Shown here one piece after another: positions 7,731 to 17,587 of a stretch of 64,000 nucleotides of DNA. The stretch covers positions 43,102 through 107,101 of the forward strand of contig JAVHLI010000010.1 of the NCBI GenBank assembly GCA_031082185.1. The letters run 5' to 3'. The stretch comes from a bacterium. GTDB taxonomy: Bacteria; Sysuimicrobiota; Sysuimicrobiia; Sysuimicrobiales; Humicultoraceae. The translations under genes were made by a program, and so were the position numbers. Within the stretch, counting starts at the first letter, position 1. Each line of letters opens with the position of its first letter. The notes beneath the pieces are model-generated. The model worked only from the letters and a program-made list of their open reading frames with translations. It was not told where the DNA came from and searched no databases.

Positions 7731-8921
7731 ATGGCGCAGCGCAGGAAGCCCACCCTCACCCCGCAGGAGGCCCGGCAGCTTCACGAGGACGCCCTTGTCA
7801 TAGACACGCAGCAGCCACCGGTTACCACCGGGTTCCTGTTCACCGAGAAGATGAAGGTAGCGCTCGATCAGTTCGTCCGGCAGGGACTGTCGCGCGAGGA
7901 GGCCGCGCCGCCGCTGGTGGACATGGCGGCCCGCGAGATCAAGACCTCCGAGGAGGCGCGCAGGCAGTACATGGACCTCTGGCGTAGGTCCGGCGTCACC
8001 GTGGCCTGCGGCACCTACTCCGGGACCGCCCGGATGAGCGAGGCGTTCGATCTGGCCGGCAGGCGCATAGCGCAGGCCTACGCGTACATGGACGCTCTGG
8101 GTGGCGAGATGGTGCCGGTCCTCCGCGCCGCCGACGTCGAACGCGCCTACCGCGAAGGGAAGCGCGGCCTGATCCTCGACTTCCAGAACACCACGCCCTA
8201 CGGCGACGACCTGAGCCGGATCGAGTACTTCCACAACCTTGGGGTGCGGATGGTGCAGTTGACCTACAACCTGCGCAACCTGGTCGGCGACGGGTGCACC
8301 GAGGCCCACCAGGGCGGCCTGTCGTACTTCGGCCGCGAGGTCGTGGGCCGGCTCAACGAACTGAGGACGCTGGTTGACGTCAGCCACTGCAGCGAGCAGG
8401 TGGGCTGGGACGCGCTGAAGATCTCGAAGGCGCCGATCGTCGTATCCCACTCAAGCAGCAAGGCGGTCTGCTACCACGACCGCGGCAAGTCCGATGAGCT
8501 GGCGAAGGCCGTGGCCAATTCGGGCGGCTATTTCGGAGTCGTTGTCCTCCCCGGGTTCCTCTCAACGTTGAAGGAACCGACCCTAGACACGTTTGCCGAC
8601 CACGTCGAACACCTGGTGGACGTCTGCGGCATAGACCACGTCGGCATCGGCACCGACAAGGCCGGCCCGGGCCCGGGGACCGACTCGCTGATCGAGTATC
8701 CGGCCTCCATGCCCAAGCGCCGCGCCAACTCCTTTGATTGGGGCGGATTCCGGGACGAGGAACACCGGCTGACGCCCGACTACCGCATGAACGGCTTCCA
8801 GGACTTTGGCGACTGGCCCAACCTCACAGTGAAGCTGGCGGAGCGGGGGTTCAACGAGGGTGAGCTGCGCAAGCTGCTCGGACTCAACTTCCTGCGGGTG
8901 TTCCGCGAGGTGGTCGGGTAG
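7731..8921 (+). CDS. Peptidase M19 (membrane dipeptidase) homologue with altered metal site
   Basis: 396 aa, the usual length for renal-dipeptidase-like enzymes. Family landmarks are LGVRMVQLTYN, GGLSYFGREVV, LVDVSHCS, APIVVSHSSSKAVC and IDHVGIGTDKAG. The N-terminal metal motif normally reads DGHxD but is D25-T-Q-Q-P-P here, and the bridging Glu region (IEGG in the family) is LDFQN, so three of the five usual zinc ligands are missing while both later His and the Asp remain. Either a different activity or a non-catalytic member. A strong AAAGGAGG site precedes the ATG. Confidence 0.82.
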   Translation: MAQRRKPTLTPQEARQLHEDALVIDTQQPPVTTGFLFTEKMKVALDQFVRQGLSREEAAPPLVDMAAREIKTSEEARRQYMDLWRRSGVTVACGTYSGTARMSEAFDLAGRRIAQAYAYMDALGGEMVPVLRAADVERAYREGKRGLILDFQNTTPYGDDLSRIEYFHNLGVRMVQLTYNLRNLVGDGCTEAHQGGLSYFGREVVGRLNELRTLVDVSHCSEQVGWDALKISKAPIVVSHSSSKAVCYHDRGKSDELAKAVANSGGYFGVVVLPGFLSTLKEPTLDTFADHVEHLVDVCGIDHVGIGTDKAGPGPGTDSLIEYPASMPKRRANSFDWGGFRDEEHRLTPDYRMNGFQDFGDWPNLTVKLAERGFNEGELRKLLGLNFLRVFREVVG

Positions 8922-8966
8922 CGCTGGCGGACGGGCCGAGGCCCAAGCCGCTACAAGGAGCCGCAC

Positions 8967-10175
8967 ATGGCCTACAGCTTCCTCTCACATCTGGAGTGCA
9001 CCGCCTGCCGCGAGAGGTTCGATGCCGATCAACTCCTGGGTGTCTGTCCCGCGTGCGGCAAGGTGCTCTACGCCCGGTACGACCTGAACGCCGCGGCCGC
9101 GACGCTCACGCGCGACTCGCTGCGCGGACGGCGGCCGGACATGTGGCGCTACCACGAGGTGATGCCGGTCCGCGATCCTTCCAACGTGTTGAGTCTGGGC
9201 GAGGGGATGACGCCGCTGCTCGATGCGCCGCGCCTGGCCCGGCGCTACGGCCTGCGGACGCTGCTTCTCAAGGACGAAGGGAAGAACCCCACCGGCACTT
9301 TCAAAGCGCGCGGCCTGTGCGCGGCGGTCTCGAGGGCGCGCGAGCTCGGCGTGCGTGCGATCTCGATGCCCACCGCCGGCAACGCCGGAGCGGCGCTGGC
9401 CGCATACGCGGCGCGCGGAGCCCTGGACGCCTACACCGTGATGCCCCAGGACACCCCGGCGATCAACCAGGCGGAGTGCGCCATCTACGGCGCCCGCGCG
9501 TACAGCATCAACGGGCTGATCAACGACGCCGGGCGCGTGCTCCGCGGCCTCGCCCAGCACCGGGGATGGTTCGACATGTCCACCCTGCGGGAGCCCTACA
9601 GGGTCGAGGGCAAGAAGACGATGGGCTACGAGATCGCCGAAGCCCTGGACTGGGATCTGCCCGACGTTATCGTCTATCCGGCCGGTGGAGGGACCGGGCT
9701 GGTCGGTATCTGGAAGGCGTTCGATGAGATGGAAGCGCTCGGGTGGATCGGAGAGCGCCGGCCGCGCATGGTCGCGGTCCAGGCCGCGGGGTGCGCGCCC
9801 ATCGTCCGCGCCTACCTGGAGGGGAAGAGCCACGCCGAGCCGTTCGAGAACGCGCACACGGTCGCCTCGGGACTGCGCGTGCCGGTCGCGATCGGGGACT
9901 ACCTGATGCTGCAGGCAGTGCGCGACAGCGGCGGCACCGCCCTATCGGTTACAGACGACGAGATGCTGGCGGCGATGCGCGAGATGGCGTCGGCCGAAGG
10001 CGTATTCGCCGCGCCCGAGGCCGCGGCCACTCTGGCCGCGCTGCCGGAGCTGATTGACCGCGGCACCGTGACGCCAAAGGACCGCGTGCTGCTCCTGCTG
10101 ACCGGCGCCGGGATGAAGTACACGGACCTGGTGCCTGTCAGCCTGCCACCGGTGGATTCGGCAGCCCTGCCTTGA
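8967..10175 (+). CDS. thrC: Threonine synthase (PLP-dependent)
   Basis: 402 aa. An N-terminal zinc-ribbon-like pair (C11-x2-C14 and C27-x2-C30) precedes the fold-type II PLP domain with the Schiff-base lysine in [10 protein letters not shown] (K113), the substrate/phosphate loop [17 protein letters not shown] and the GGGTGLVG phosphate cup. It converts O-phosphohomoserine to threonine. Short relatives act as threonine dehydratase/synthase-like enzymes, so exact specificity is inferred. AAGGAG lies 8 nt before the ATG. Its last 38 bp overlap the convergent aldolase gene, and its final third is duplicated at 22,668. Confidence 0.88.
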   Translation: MAYSFLSHLECTACRERFDADQLLGVCPACGKVLYARYDLNAAAATLTRDSLRGRRPDMWRYHEVMPVRDPSNVLSLGEGMTPLLDAPRLARRYGLRTLLLKDEGKNPTGTFKARGLCAAVSRARELGVRAISMPTAGNAGAALAAYAARGALDAYTVMPQDTPAINQAECAIYGARAYSINGLINDAGRVLRGLAQHRGWFDMSTLREPYRVEGKKTMGYEIAEALDWDLPDVIVYPAGGGTGLVGIWKAFDEMEALGWIGERRPRMVAVQAAGCAPIVRAYLEGKSHAEPFENAHTVASGLRVPVAIGDYLMLQAVRDSGGTALSVTDDEMLAAMREMASAEGVFAAPEAAATLAALPELIDRGTVTPKDRVLLLLTGAGMKYTDLVPVSLPPVDSAALP

Positions 10176-11013
10176 TCTTCGCATAGGTGGACGCGGCCGC
10201 GCCGGCCAGCAGCCGCGCGTCGGTCCCGGCTGCCACAAACCGGAACCCCTGGCCCACGCGCTCCAGCGTCTCCTCGGCGCCGGACGCCATGTAGCCCGCG
10301 GCGATACCGTACCGCCGCGTCGCCACCAGGACACGCTCGACGGCCGCCTTGAACTCAGGGTGGTCGAACTTGCGGAAGCAGCCGAGGTTCGCGGAGAGGT
10401 CGTTGGGTCCGATGAAGAGCACGTCCACACCCGGGGTCGAGGCGATCTGTTCCACGTTTGCCAGCGCCTCGGCCGTCTCGATCTGACAGATCACGACCAC
10501 CTGGCTGTTCCACCGGGCGAAGTAGTCGGCCAGGTCCGCGCCGTAGCGATTGACCCGGCTGCCTGCCACCCCCCGGATCCCCTCCGGAGGGTACTTGGCG
10601 GCCGACACCGCGGCCTGCGCCTGCTCGGGCGTGTTGACCAGAGGGACGATCACGCCGTAGGCGCCGCGGTCCAGCGCCTGCTTGATGAGCCCGGGATCGT
10701 TGGCGACCACGCGGACGAGAGGGGTCACGTTGGTGCCCTTCATGGCCCGGAGCTGGTCCTCCATCGTCTCCGTCGTGGCCGGGCCGTGCTCGGTGTCGAG
10801 CAGAAGCCAGTCCATCTCGAAGGCGGCCAGCAACTCAACGATGGACGGCGACGGGATGCTGATCCAGTGGCCTACGGTGGGAAGGCCCTGGGCCAGGCGA
10901 GACTTGAGCGGGTTGGTGAACATGAACTGCGCACCTCCGGAGATGTGAGCGGTTTCTTGGGACGAACTCGTGGAGCGTCCTCTGCTTGGAGCGTCCGTTG
11001 TGTGTATTACGAC
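9862..11013. repeat. Left copy of a long direct repeat (thrC tail plus aldolase)
   Basis: This stretch recurs at about 22,668-23,907 in the same orientation. The 3' third of thrC and the convergent aldolase show scattered substitutions and one small indel, but 10,776-11,003 is identical base for base to 23,670-23,897 (228 bp). The two copies flank the catabolic cluster. Read as a remnant of single-crossover integration (see findings). Confidence 0.85.
10138..10923 (-). CDS. HpcH/HpaI-family 2-oxo acid aldolase, copy 1
   Basis: 261 aa. Class II pyruvate aldolase fold: LLLDTEHGP (substrate His), [34 protein letters not shown], and the metal ligands Glu in [11 protein letters not shown] and Asp in [10 protein letters not shown]. 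Family members cleave 4-hydroxy-2-oxo diacids (or related acids) to pyruvate plus an aldehyde with a divalent metal. GGAGG precedes the ATG at 10,923. It is the last gene of the minus-strand cluster, and a paralogue with about nineteen substitutions lies at 23,026. Confidence 0.9.
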   Translation of the reverse strand: MFTNPLKSRLAQGLPTVGHWISIPSPSIVELLAAFEMDWLLLDTEHGPATTETMEDQLRAMKGTNVTPLVRVVANDPGLIKQALDRGAYGVIVPLVNTPEQAQAAVSAAKYPPEGIRGVAGSRVNRYGADLADYFARWNSQVVVICQIETAEALANVEQIASTPGVDVLFIGPNDLSANLGCFRKFDHPEFKAAVERVLVATRRYGIAAGYMASGAEETLERVGQGFRFVAAGTDARLLAGAAASTYAKIKAGLPNPPVAG

Positions 11014-11176
11014 ACGGGGCGAAGGCACCCTTTGTGGTGACGGCGCCGATGGGCATTGCGGTGAAGGCCTGGCGTGACTCCGGCGCGGCAATCCTAGGCC
11101 ACCAGAGGCTCGTGGGGGATGTGCCCTGAACGGCGGGGGCGTAGTCCCCGGGTTACCATCCGCCCCGAGCTACGAG

Positions 11177-11908
11177 TCAAGGGAGGAGGCGACCCACCCA
11201 AGGCGTGCAGCGCTGGAAAGCCTCGGCGAAGCGTATCTCTGGATCTGCTGCCACATAGGCCGCCTGCGTCGCCCGGGAGACCGCACGGCTTCGGTAGCGG
11301 TCCACATGGTAAGGCTGCGTCTTGAACTCCCCGACCGCACGCATCTTCTGGTCCATTACATCCGTAATGTCTATGAACGTGTTCGGATTGAACTCGGTGG
11401 CCTCTGCCAGTGGCTGGGAGGGCTCAAACATCAGGACTTGAGGGGGCGAGATGACCGGCAGATCGGGCTCCACGCCGTCGAGTTGGGCGTAGTACACAGC
11501 ATCGAGCGCTGCTCGACAAGCCGCCGCATGATCCGGGTTGTAGGGTTCTTGTTGAGGATGCGTCAGCACGTGAGATGGACGGAAGCTCCGAATCTCTCGA
11601 ACGATCCGCATCATGCGCTCTCGGTCGAGCGTCAGAGGCTGATCCGGGTAGTCGAGAAACACCGTCTCTGCTCCGAGAATAAGCGCAGCCGCAAGGGCCT
11701 CTTGGCGGCGAACCTCACTGACCGCGACCTCTGTAGTGCGCCCCCCTCGGGCCCGCCACAACTCGTTTGATTCGCCCCGCGCGCCCAAGCTCAGCACCAG
11801 GACCCGGACCGCAGTCCCGGAATTGCTGTGCTTGGCGATCACTCCGCCTGCTCGTATGCAGAAATCGGCCGCGTGGGCACTAACGACCATGAGACGATCA
11901 ACTGCCAT
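11177..11908 (-). CDS. PIG-L/LmbE-family protein, GalB-like (4-oxalomesaconate hydratase type)
   Basis: 243 aa. It has the PIG-L/LmbE fold, but the usual AHPDDE motif is A11-H-A-A-D15-F, as in GalB, the 4-oxalomesaconate hydratase of gallate degradation. Other GalB-like segments are LSLGARGES, PYNPDHAAAC, FEPSQP, and the C-terminal VSRATQAAYVA. It could hydrate an unsaturated 2-oxo acid or deacylate a substrate. It sits next to a pyruvate-type aldolase, which supports the hydratase reading. GGAGGTGAGTCACG precedes the ATG. Confidence 0.75.
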   Translation of the reverse strand: MAVDRLMVVSAHAADFCIRAGGVIAKHSNSGTAVRVLVLSLGARGESNELWRARGGRTTEVAVSEVRRQEALAAALILGAETVFLDYPDQPLTLDRERMMRIVREIRSFRPSHVLTHPQQEPYNPDHAAACRAALDAVYYAQLDGVEPDLPVISPPQVLMFEPSQPLAEATEFNPNTFIDITDVMDQKMRAVGEFKTQPYHVDRYRSRAVSRATQAAYVAADPEIRFAEAFQRCTPWVGRLLP

Positions 11909-12023
11909 CGTGACTCACCTCCTGTTTATGGACACATGCTTGAAGCACCGGCCGCGGTCTTTCAAGCGAGGTGCTGGGCGCGAGCAGGCATCTGGTTCTT
12001 CGCGGTCAAGGACCATACGGGCG

Positions 12024-13124
12024 TCAGACGATCGCCGTGTGGGTCTGCGGATCGAACAGGTGCATGCGGCGCATGTTGAACACGACCTCGGCCTCGTGGC
12101 CCATGCGGGCCACGCTGTGGGCATCGACGCGGGCCACAATAGTGTGCGGCCCGCTGCTGAGGTAGAGGATGACGTCGGAGCCCAGCGGCTCGTGGACATC
12201 GACCATCGCCCGCAGCGTCCAGGCGTGGTTGGCATCGCGCGCAAACGCCTTATCCTGGATGTCCTCGGGCCGGATGCCGAAGATCACCTTCTTGCCCACC
12301 CAGTCCTTCGCGTGGGGCGCGAGATCGGCCGGGACCGCCATCGCGAACGACCCGGCGTCCACCGCCAGCGTGCCGTTCTTCTGCGCGAGGGTGGCCTCGA
12401 TGAAGCTCATCGCCGGGCTGCCGATGAACCCGGCTACGAACAGGTTGGTCGGCTTCTCGTAGAGGTTGAGGGGACTGTCCACCTGCTGCACTAGGCCGTC
12501 GCGCATGACCACGATCCGGTCGCCCATGGTCATAGCCTCCACTTGGTCGTGCGTGACGTAGATCGTCGTGGTCTGCAGGCGCGCCTGGAGCTTCTTGATC
12601 TCCGCCCGCGTCTGCACGCGCAGCTTGGCGTCCAGGTTCGACAGCGGCTCGTCCATCAGGAAGACCTGCGGCTCGCGGACGATGGCCCGGCCCAGCGCCA
12701 CGCGCTGTCGCTGGCCGCCCGAGAGCTGCTTGGGCTTGCGCTCCAGCAGTTGCTCAATGCCCAGCAGCCCTGCGGTTTCCTTCACCCGGCGGTCGATCTC
12801 GGGGCGCGGGTACTTGCGCAAACGCAGCCCAAACGCCATGTTGTCGTACACCGACATGTGCGGATACAGCGCGTAGTTCTGAAACACCATAGCGATGTCG
12901 CGATCCTTCGGCGCTACATCGTTCACCCGGCGGTCGCCGATGTAGATGCTGCCGCCGGTGGCCTCCTCCAGCCCGGCCACCAGCCGCAGCGCTGTGGTCT
13001 TGCCGCACCCCGACGGGCCCACCAGCACCGTGAACTGCTGGTCGGGGATCTCCAGGGTCACGTTGTTGACCGCCGTGACATTCTGGAACTGCTTGGTGAC
13101 ACCTTCGAGAAACACGCGGGCCAT
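12024..13124 (-). CDS. ABC transporter ATP-binding protein, MalK/UgpC type
   Basis: 366 aa. Walker A GPSGCGKTT, signature LSGGQRQRVALGRAI, Walker B VFLMDEPLSNLD, switch VTHDQVEAMTM, then a C-terminal regulatory TOBE/OB domain (about residues 240-360). It powers CUT1-type importers; the MalF/MalG-like permeases and binding protein of the same cluster are the natural partners, although such ATPases are often shared between importers. GGAGG precedes the ATG at 13,124. The spacing to the upstream aminotransferase gene is 18 bp. Confidence 0.92.
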   Translation of the reverse strand: MARVFLEGVTKQFQNVTAVNNVTLEIPDQQFTVLVGPSGCGKTTALRLVAGLEEATGGSIYIGDRRVNDVAPKDRDIAMVFQNYALYPHMSVYDNMAFGLRLRKYPRPEIDRRVKETAGLLGIEQLLERKPKQLSGGQRQRVALGRAIVREPQVFLMDEPLSNLDAKLRVQTRAEIKKLQARLQTTTIYVTHDQVEAMTMGDRIVVMRDGLVQQVDSPLNLYEKPTNLFVAGFIGSPAMSFIEATLAQKNGTLAVDAGSFAMAVPADLAPHAKDWVGKKVIFGIRPEDIQDKAFARDANHAWTLRAMVDVHEPLGSDVILYLSSGPHTIVARVDAHSVARMGHEAEVVFNMRRMHLFDPQTHTAIV

Positions 13125-13142
13125 ATACCGCCTCCTGGTGAT

Positions 13143-14348
13143 TCAGAGTGAGCCGGGCACCCCTTGAGCCGCAAGGTCCGCCAGGGCCCGCGCGATACGC
13201 CTCCCGCCCTCGACGACCCGCTCGAGTGCCGTGCAGTACGACACCCGTACGTGCCCTTCGCCTTCGGCTCCAAAGGCACTACCTGGAACCACGGCAACGC
13301 CGGCGTGCTGAAGCAGGTATTCAGCCATTGCGTCGGCGGCCAATCCGTAGACCCGGACATTCGGGAAGAGATAGAAAGCTCCGTGGGGCCGCACGCATGA
13401 GACGCCAGGGATCTCCGCAAGAGCGGCGAGCAACGCCTCACGGCGCCTAGCAAACTCACTTGTCATGTCGGCGACACACTGCTGAGGACCGGAAAGGGCG
13501 GCAGCAGCCCCCGCCTGCGCGAAGGACGTTGCGCATGTGATCAGATACTGATGCACCTTGAGTATTGGTGCTATGAGACGACGCGGGGCGGCGACATAGC
13601 CGATCCGCCAGCCCGTCATCGAGTATGCCTTGGAACAGCCATTCACAAGGAACGTCCGATCGCGCATCCCAGGAAGTGATGCGAAGCTTGTGTGGCGGAA
13701 GCCATCGTACGTAATGTGCTCGTAGATTTCATCTGAAATCACCCAGAGGCCGTGGCGCTCGACCATCCGCGCGACCGCTTCCAGGGTGTCCCGGGAAAGC
13801 CCCACACCCGTGGGATTGTGAGGTGAGTTTAGGATCAATCCGCGAGTCCTCGGCGTGATCCTCGCCTCCAGGATGTCCGGGTGCAGGGCGTAGGCGTCAG
13901 ACTCAGCCAGCGGCACGGGCACGGCTGTGGCGCCGAGCATGGCAGGGACTTGGGCGTAGTTGAGCCAGCCAGGATCGAGGACAAGCACCTCGTCGTCCGG
14001 ATTGAGGTAAGCGGCAAGAACCAGGAAGATCGCCTCCCCGGCTCCCACCGTCGTGACGATCTCGCCCGACGGGTCGTAGGTGAGACCGTTGTCTCGGGCG
14101 AGCTTGTTCGCGATTGCCTGGCAGAGCGCGGGGGTCCCGTAGTTGGATGTGTAGTGCACCTCGCCGCGGTCCAGCGACGCTTTGGCTGCTTCCTTGATGT
14201 GGGCCGGCGTATCGAAGTCAGGCCGGCCGAGTTCCAGGTGTATGACGTCGACACCCCTTGCCTCGAGCTGTCTGGCCATCTCAAAGATGCGCCTGATCCC
14301 CGAGGGAGGGACCCCCTGCAAACGCCGCGCCTCTTCCGTCATTACCAT
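13143..14348 (-). CDS. Class I/II aminotransferase (AspC-like)
   Basis: 401 aa. Fold-type I PLP enzyme: LELGRPDFDTP near the N terminus, NSPHNPTGVGLSRDTL, LWVISDEIYEH (PLP Asp/Tyr) and the lysine in GCSKAYSMTGWRIGYV, with the C-terminal Arg region GHVRVSYC. Transfers an amino group between an amino acid and a 2-oxo acid; specificity cannot be read off. The start at 14,348 has GGGAGGT upstream; ATG 14,342 is equally possible. It is followed within 18 bp by the ABC ATPase. Confidence 0.87.
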   Translation of the reverse strand: MVMTEEARRLQGVPPSGIRRIFEMARQLEARGVDVIHLELGRPDFDTPAHIKEAAKASLDRGEVHYTSNYGTPALCQAIANKLARDNGLTYDPSGEIVTTVGAGEAIFLVLAAYLNPDDEVLVLDPGWLNYAQVPAMLGATAVPVPLAESDAYALHPDILEARITPRTRGLILNSPHNPTGVGLSRDTLEAVARMVERHGLWVISDEIYEHITYDGFRHTSFASLPGMRDRTFLVNGCSKAYSMTGWRIGYVAAPRRLIAPILKVHQYLITCATSFAQAGAAAALSGPQQCVADMTSEFARRREALLAALAEIPGVSCVRPHGAFYLFPNVRVYGLAADAMAEYLLQHAGVAVVPGSAFGAEGEGHVRVSYCTALERVVEGGRRIARALADLAAQGVPGSL

Positions 14349-14441
14349 CGTACCTCCCGTGCCCGTTCCGCACGACGAACGTTCGCTTCCAAGGAGGGGC
14401 AAGCAGCAGCTCGGGGGGGCCGTTGGCCCCCCCGAGCCGAC

Positions 14442-15572
14442 TTAGACCTTCGCCCCCAAGGTGGCGGTGAATTCCTCCACGAGCTGGAGGCCCTTTTCCA
14501 TGGTCTGCGGCGGTACACCAAATCCGATCCGGATGTGGTTGTCGTAAGATGGGGCATAGCAGACCCCAGGTACCAGATAGACCCGATATGGTTCCTCGGT
14601 GATCAACCGACGGCACAACTCCCATGATCCAATCGGCAGATCGAACCTCGGGAAGCAGATGTATCCCCCGCCGGATGGGACCCACGAGAACACCTTGCTC
14701 TTCTCCATCCAGCGCCGCAACGTCTCAAGATTGCGGCGACCATCCTGCTTACCCGACTCCAGGATCTGGCTGAACTTTGTCGGTTCGAGGACGTAAGCGC
14801 CGATCCGTTCGCTGAGCACATTCGTCACCTGTACGGCGTACCGATGGATGGGGAAGCAGCGATCGTACAGAGCCTTGTCCCGGGTGACCATCCATCCGAG
14901 GCGGAGACCGGCCATGCCAAGCAACTTGGTGACGCTCGCAGCGGACACCCCACGCTCGTAGTGATTGACGACTGACGGGGACATCGGCCCGTCCCATTCG
15001 AGGCCGCGATAGATCTCGTCGGAGAGGATGTAGATACCATGCTTGCGGGCAACGGCACACAGATCGTCCATCTCGGCCGACGTGAGGATTGATCCGGTAG
15101 GGTTGTTTGGATGATTGATGTAGATGAGTTTGGTCTTGTTGGTGATGAGCTTCTTCAGGTCATCAAGATCGGGCTTCCACTTGTTCTCCTGGCGGAGTTC
15201 CCACTTCTTGATTGTGCAGCCCAACCCCTCACAGACCGTGTGCACCTGCATCCAGGCGGGCATCTCAAGGATGACTTCGTCGCCGGCGCCCAGGAGGGCC
15301 ATGAGCGGAAGCCAGTTTGCCTCGTAAGTGCCATTGACCGGTAGAATGCAGTCTGGGGTTACATTGTAGTCGAGAGACTTGATAATGCGTTCGAGCAGGA
15401 CCGGCGGGCCGAACCAGTGCCCAGACCAGTCGAGCGACATGTCGGGGTCCAACGCTTCCATGACATCGCGAAGCTTCGAGGCCGGCCGACCAACACTGGC
15501 CAGTGCATACTTGTATCCTGTCTGGCGACCGAAGATGAACCAGTCCCCCAGGAGTTCTCGCTTGATTTCCAC
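14442..15572 (-). CDS. Class I/II aminotransferase, second type
   Basis: 376 aa, only distantly similar to its neighbour. It has INHPNNPTGSILTSAEMDDL, IYILSDEIYRGLEW and the PLP lysine in SVTKLLGMAGLRLGW, ending with HIRIGFG. Such enzymes handle aromatic, branched or acidic amino acids, or act as C-S lyases. Two dissimilar aminotransferases side by side suggest successive or alternative deaminations of the imported substrate. AAAGGAGG precedes the ATG. Codons look less G+C-extreme than in thrC. Confidence 0.85.
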   Translation of the reverse strand: MEIKRELLGDWFIFGRQTGYKYALASVGRPASKLRDVMEALDPDMSLDWSGHWFGPPVLLERIIKSLDYNVTPDCILPVNGTYEANWLPLMALLGAGDEVILEMPAWMQVHTVCEGLGCTIKKWELRQENKWKPDLDDLKKLITNKTKLIYINHPNNPTGSILTSAEMDDLCAVARKHGIYILSDEIYRGLEWDGPMSPSVVNHYERGVSAASVTKLLGMAGLRLGWMVTRDKALYDRCFPIHRYAVQVTNVLSERIGAYVLEPTKFSQILESGKQDGRRNLETLRRWMEKSKVFSWVPSGGGYICFPRFDLPIGSWELCRRLITEEPYRVYLVPGVCYAPSYDNHIRIGFGVPPQTMEKGLQLVEEFTATLGAKV

Positions 15573-15606
15573 GTGACGGCCTCCTTTGGCAATCCTGCTC
15601 TTGCGC

Positions 15607-16602
15607 CTACTTCGGGTCCGCGAAGCACTTCATCAGGGTGTCTCCGGCGTTGACGACCCTCTTGACGAAGAGAATGCGTACGGTGCCACTCGCCGGCGCG
15701 GTCACCACAGCAAGCCTCTCGCCGAAGACATCGGTGATCTCGGCAAGAGGGGTGCCTTTCGCCACCTGCTGCCCAGGGTGGACCAGCGGGTGGAAGACTC
15801 CGCCGCAGGGAGCCGTCACTCCATAGGCTTCGGCGCGGATCTTCTGAGCGGACGCGGGGACGCCATCGGGGGTCCCGGGGATCATCTTCAGTTCCTTCAG
15901 GACGTTCTGGACGCCCTTGAAGTGGATGGCGACGTGCTCCTCGGCGTACGAACCAAGCCCCCCCACCTCGGAGACAAACCCGGCGACTCCCAGCCGGGCG
16001 GCCTCCCGCACGAAGGTCCCTGGGTTGCCGCTCGTGGCATCATTGACCCACAGGTACTCGGTCCCGAAGGCGCGCGCGATCCGCTCAGACTCCGCGTCCG
16101 TCGACGTGTTCCCGGTTCGGTAGAAGATCGCGAAGGGGAAGAGAATCTCCGGCAGGTCTCCGCCGTGGAGGTCTACTAGGTACTGGCACTTCGCGGTCAC
16201 CTGGGCCAGGACAGTGTGGGCGATCCTCTGGCTCGCCGTCCCATCGGGTCCCCCGGGGAAGACCCGATTGAGGTTCTGGTTGTCCAACGGAACGACATAC
16301 GGAGCCCCGATCATGAACGCGGGCATGTTGAGCACAGGAACCACGACAACCGTGCCCCGGAGCGTCTTGGGATCGATCGTTCGAAAGGTCTTGACTGCGG
16401 CTTCGATGGCGGCGTACTCCAGCGCATGAACGCCGGCATTGACATGTACGCATGGCCCGGGTTCTACCCCATGCACCACCGCAAGCGGGATCCGAACCTC
16501 CTGTCCCAGCGTCTCCATGACAGGAAGCCACCCCGTGGCCTTCATTCCAGGAGCCACCGTCAGGCCCCCGATTTTCGCTGCATCATGAACAGCCCGCCCC
16601 AT
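15607..16602 (-). CDS. AspA/AstE-family deacylase (M14-type zinc carboxypeptidase fold)
   Basis: 331 aa. Zinc ligands are visible as H-A-L-E in NAGVHALEYAAI (family HGDE-like) and H in YLVDLHGG; the catalytic Glu is in FVSEVGGLG. The C-terminal part (GGVFHPLVHPGQQVAKGTPL, then ASGTVRI) is a beta-barrel like a lipoyl-type fold, as in the succinylglutamate desuccinylase/aspartoacylase family. It would release an amino acid from an N-acyl amino acid. AAAGGAGG precedes the ATG. It lies between the permeases and the two aminotransferases, which suits a deacylation-then-transamination order. Confidence 0.85.
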   Translation of the reverse strand: MGRAVHDAAKIGGLTVAPGMKATGWLPVMETLGQEVRIPLAVVHGVEPGPCVHVNAGVHALEYAAIEAAVKTFRTIDPKTLRGTVVVVPVLNMPAFMIGAPYVVPLDNQNLNRVFPGGPDGTASQRIAHTVLAQVTAKCQYLVDLHGGDLPEILFPFAIFYRTGNTSTDAESERIARAFGTEYLWVNDATSGNPGTFVREAARLGVAGFVSEVGGLGSYAEEHVAIHFKGVQNVLKELKMIPGTPDGVPASAQKIRAEAYGVTAPCGGVFHPLVHPGQQVAKGTPLAEITDVFGERLAVVTAPASGTVRILFVKRVVNAGDTLMKCFADPK

Positions 16603-16673
16603 ACACGTCCTCCTTTGCAGGATATTCGCACGCTCATGTCCCGATCCGTCACACACGCCCCGTGCGCAGGCAA

Positions 16674-17579
16674 TCAGCGGATCGCGCCTTTGAACATTCC
16701 AGACATGATGTAGCGCTGGAAGATCAACGCCAGAACCATCGGCGGAATGATGCTCACCACGGCGACTGCATTGATGAGACCGTAGTCCGTGTACACATCG
16801 CGCTCGCCCACCAGCATGGCCGCGACAACCTGAAGGGTCATGGAATTCTGCGTCTTTGCCAGGATCAGGGGAACCAGGAATGCGCTCCATGTGGTCATGA
16901 ACACGATGATCGCTGTTACGATCAGCCCGGGCACCGCCAGCGGCATGACGATGCGTACGAGCAGCATGAAGCGGCTGCACCCGTCGATGCGCGCGGCGTC
17001 CTCCAGTTCCAGAGGAATAGCCGAGAAGTACTCCCGCAGAATCCATATGGCAAAAGGGAGCTCCAGGGCGGTGAGCACAACGACAATGCCAAGGAGGCTG
17101 TCGATCAGCCCAAGCGCCTTCATGAGGACGAACAGCGGGATGAGGATGGCGACAATCGGGACGGACCGGATCACCAGGGTACCGCCCAATACGGTGCCTT
17201 TGCCGCGGAAATCGAATCGGGCGAAGGCGTACGCTGCGGGCGCCCCCAGGCCAATCGTCAGGAACACCGTCGCGAACCCCACCGCAAACGTATTGACCAT
17301 GACCCGCGGGATCCAGAGAACAAATGGAGGGATCCAGGTGGCCGCAAGGTTCGGTTGGTACTCCTGGCCGTAGCGCTTTCCCGCAAACACCGCGTAGTAG
17401 TTCGTGAACCAGGGATCTGCTGGCTTGATGCGTGGTGGATATTGGAACAGTTGTTCATTGGTCTGGAAGCTTGATGCCAGCGTCCACGCGAATGGAAAGA
17501 GGATGTAGGCGAGGAGCAAGGTCGCCGCCAGTACGAGCAGCCCCTTCCGGAGCAGACGGCCTGCGCGGATGGTTGCCAT
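16674..17579 (-). CDS. ABC importer permease, MalG type
   Basis: 301 aa with about six membrane helices and the cytoplasmic EAA loop ELEDAARIDGCSRFMLLVRIVMP. The C terminus FQRYIMSGMFKGAIR is typical of CUT1 MalG/UgpE permeases. It forms the channel with the gene just upstream, whose stop is 8 bp before this ATG. The ribosome-binding GGAGGTG overlaps the stop of the upstream gene, suggesting coupled translation; a GTG one codon earlier (17,582) is an alternative start. Confidence 0.9.
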   Translation of the reverse strand: MATIRAGRLLRKGLLVLAATLLLAYILFPFAWTLASSFQTNEQLFQYPPRIKPADPWFTNYYAVFAGKRYGQEYQPNLAATWIPPFVLWIPRVMVNTFAVGFATVFLTIGLGAPAAYAFARFDFRGKGTVLGGTLVIRSVPIVAILIPLFVLMKALGLIDSLLGIVVVLTALELPFAIWILREYFSAIPLELEDAARIDGCSRFMLLVRIVMPLAVPGLIVTAIIVFMTTWSAFLVPLILAKTQNSMTLQVVAAMLVGERDVYTDYGLINAVAVVSIIPPMVLALIFQRYIMSGMFKGAIR

Positions 17580-17587
17580 CACGATCG

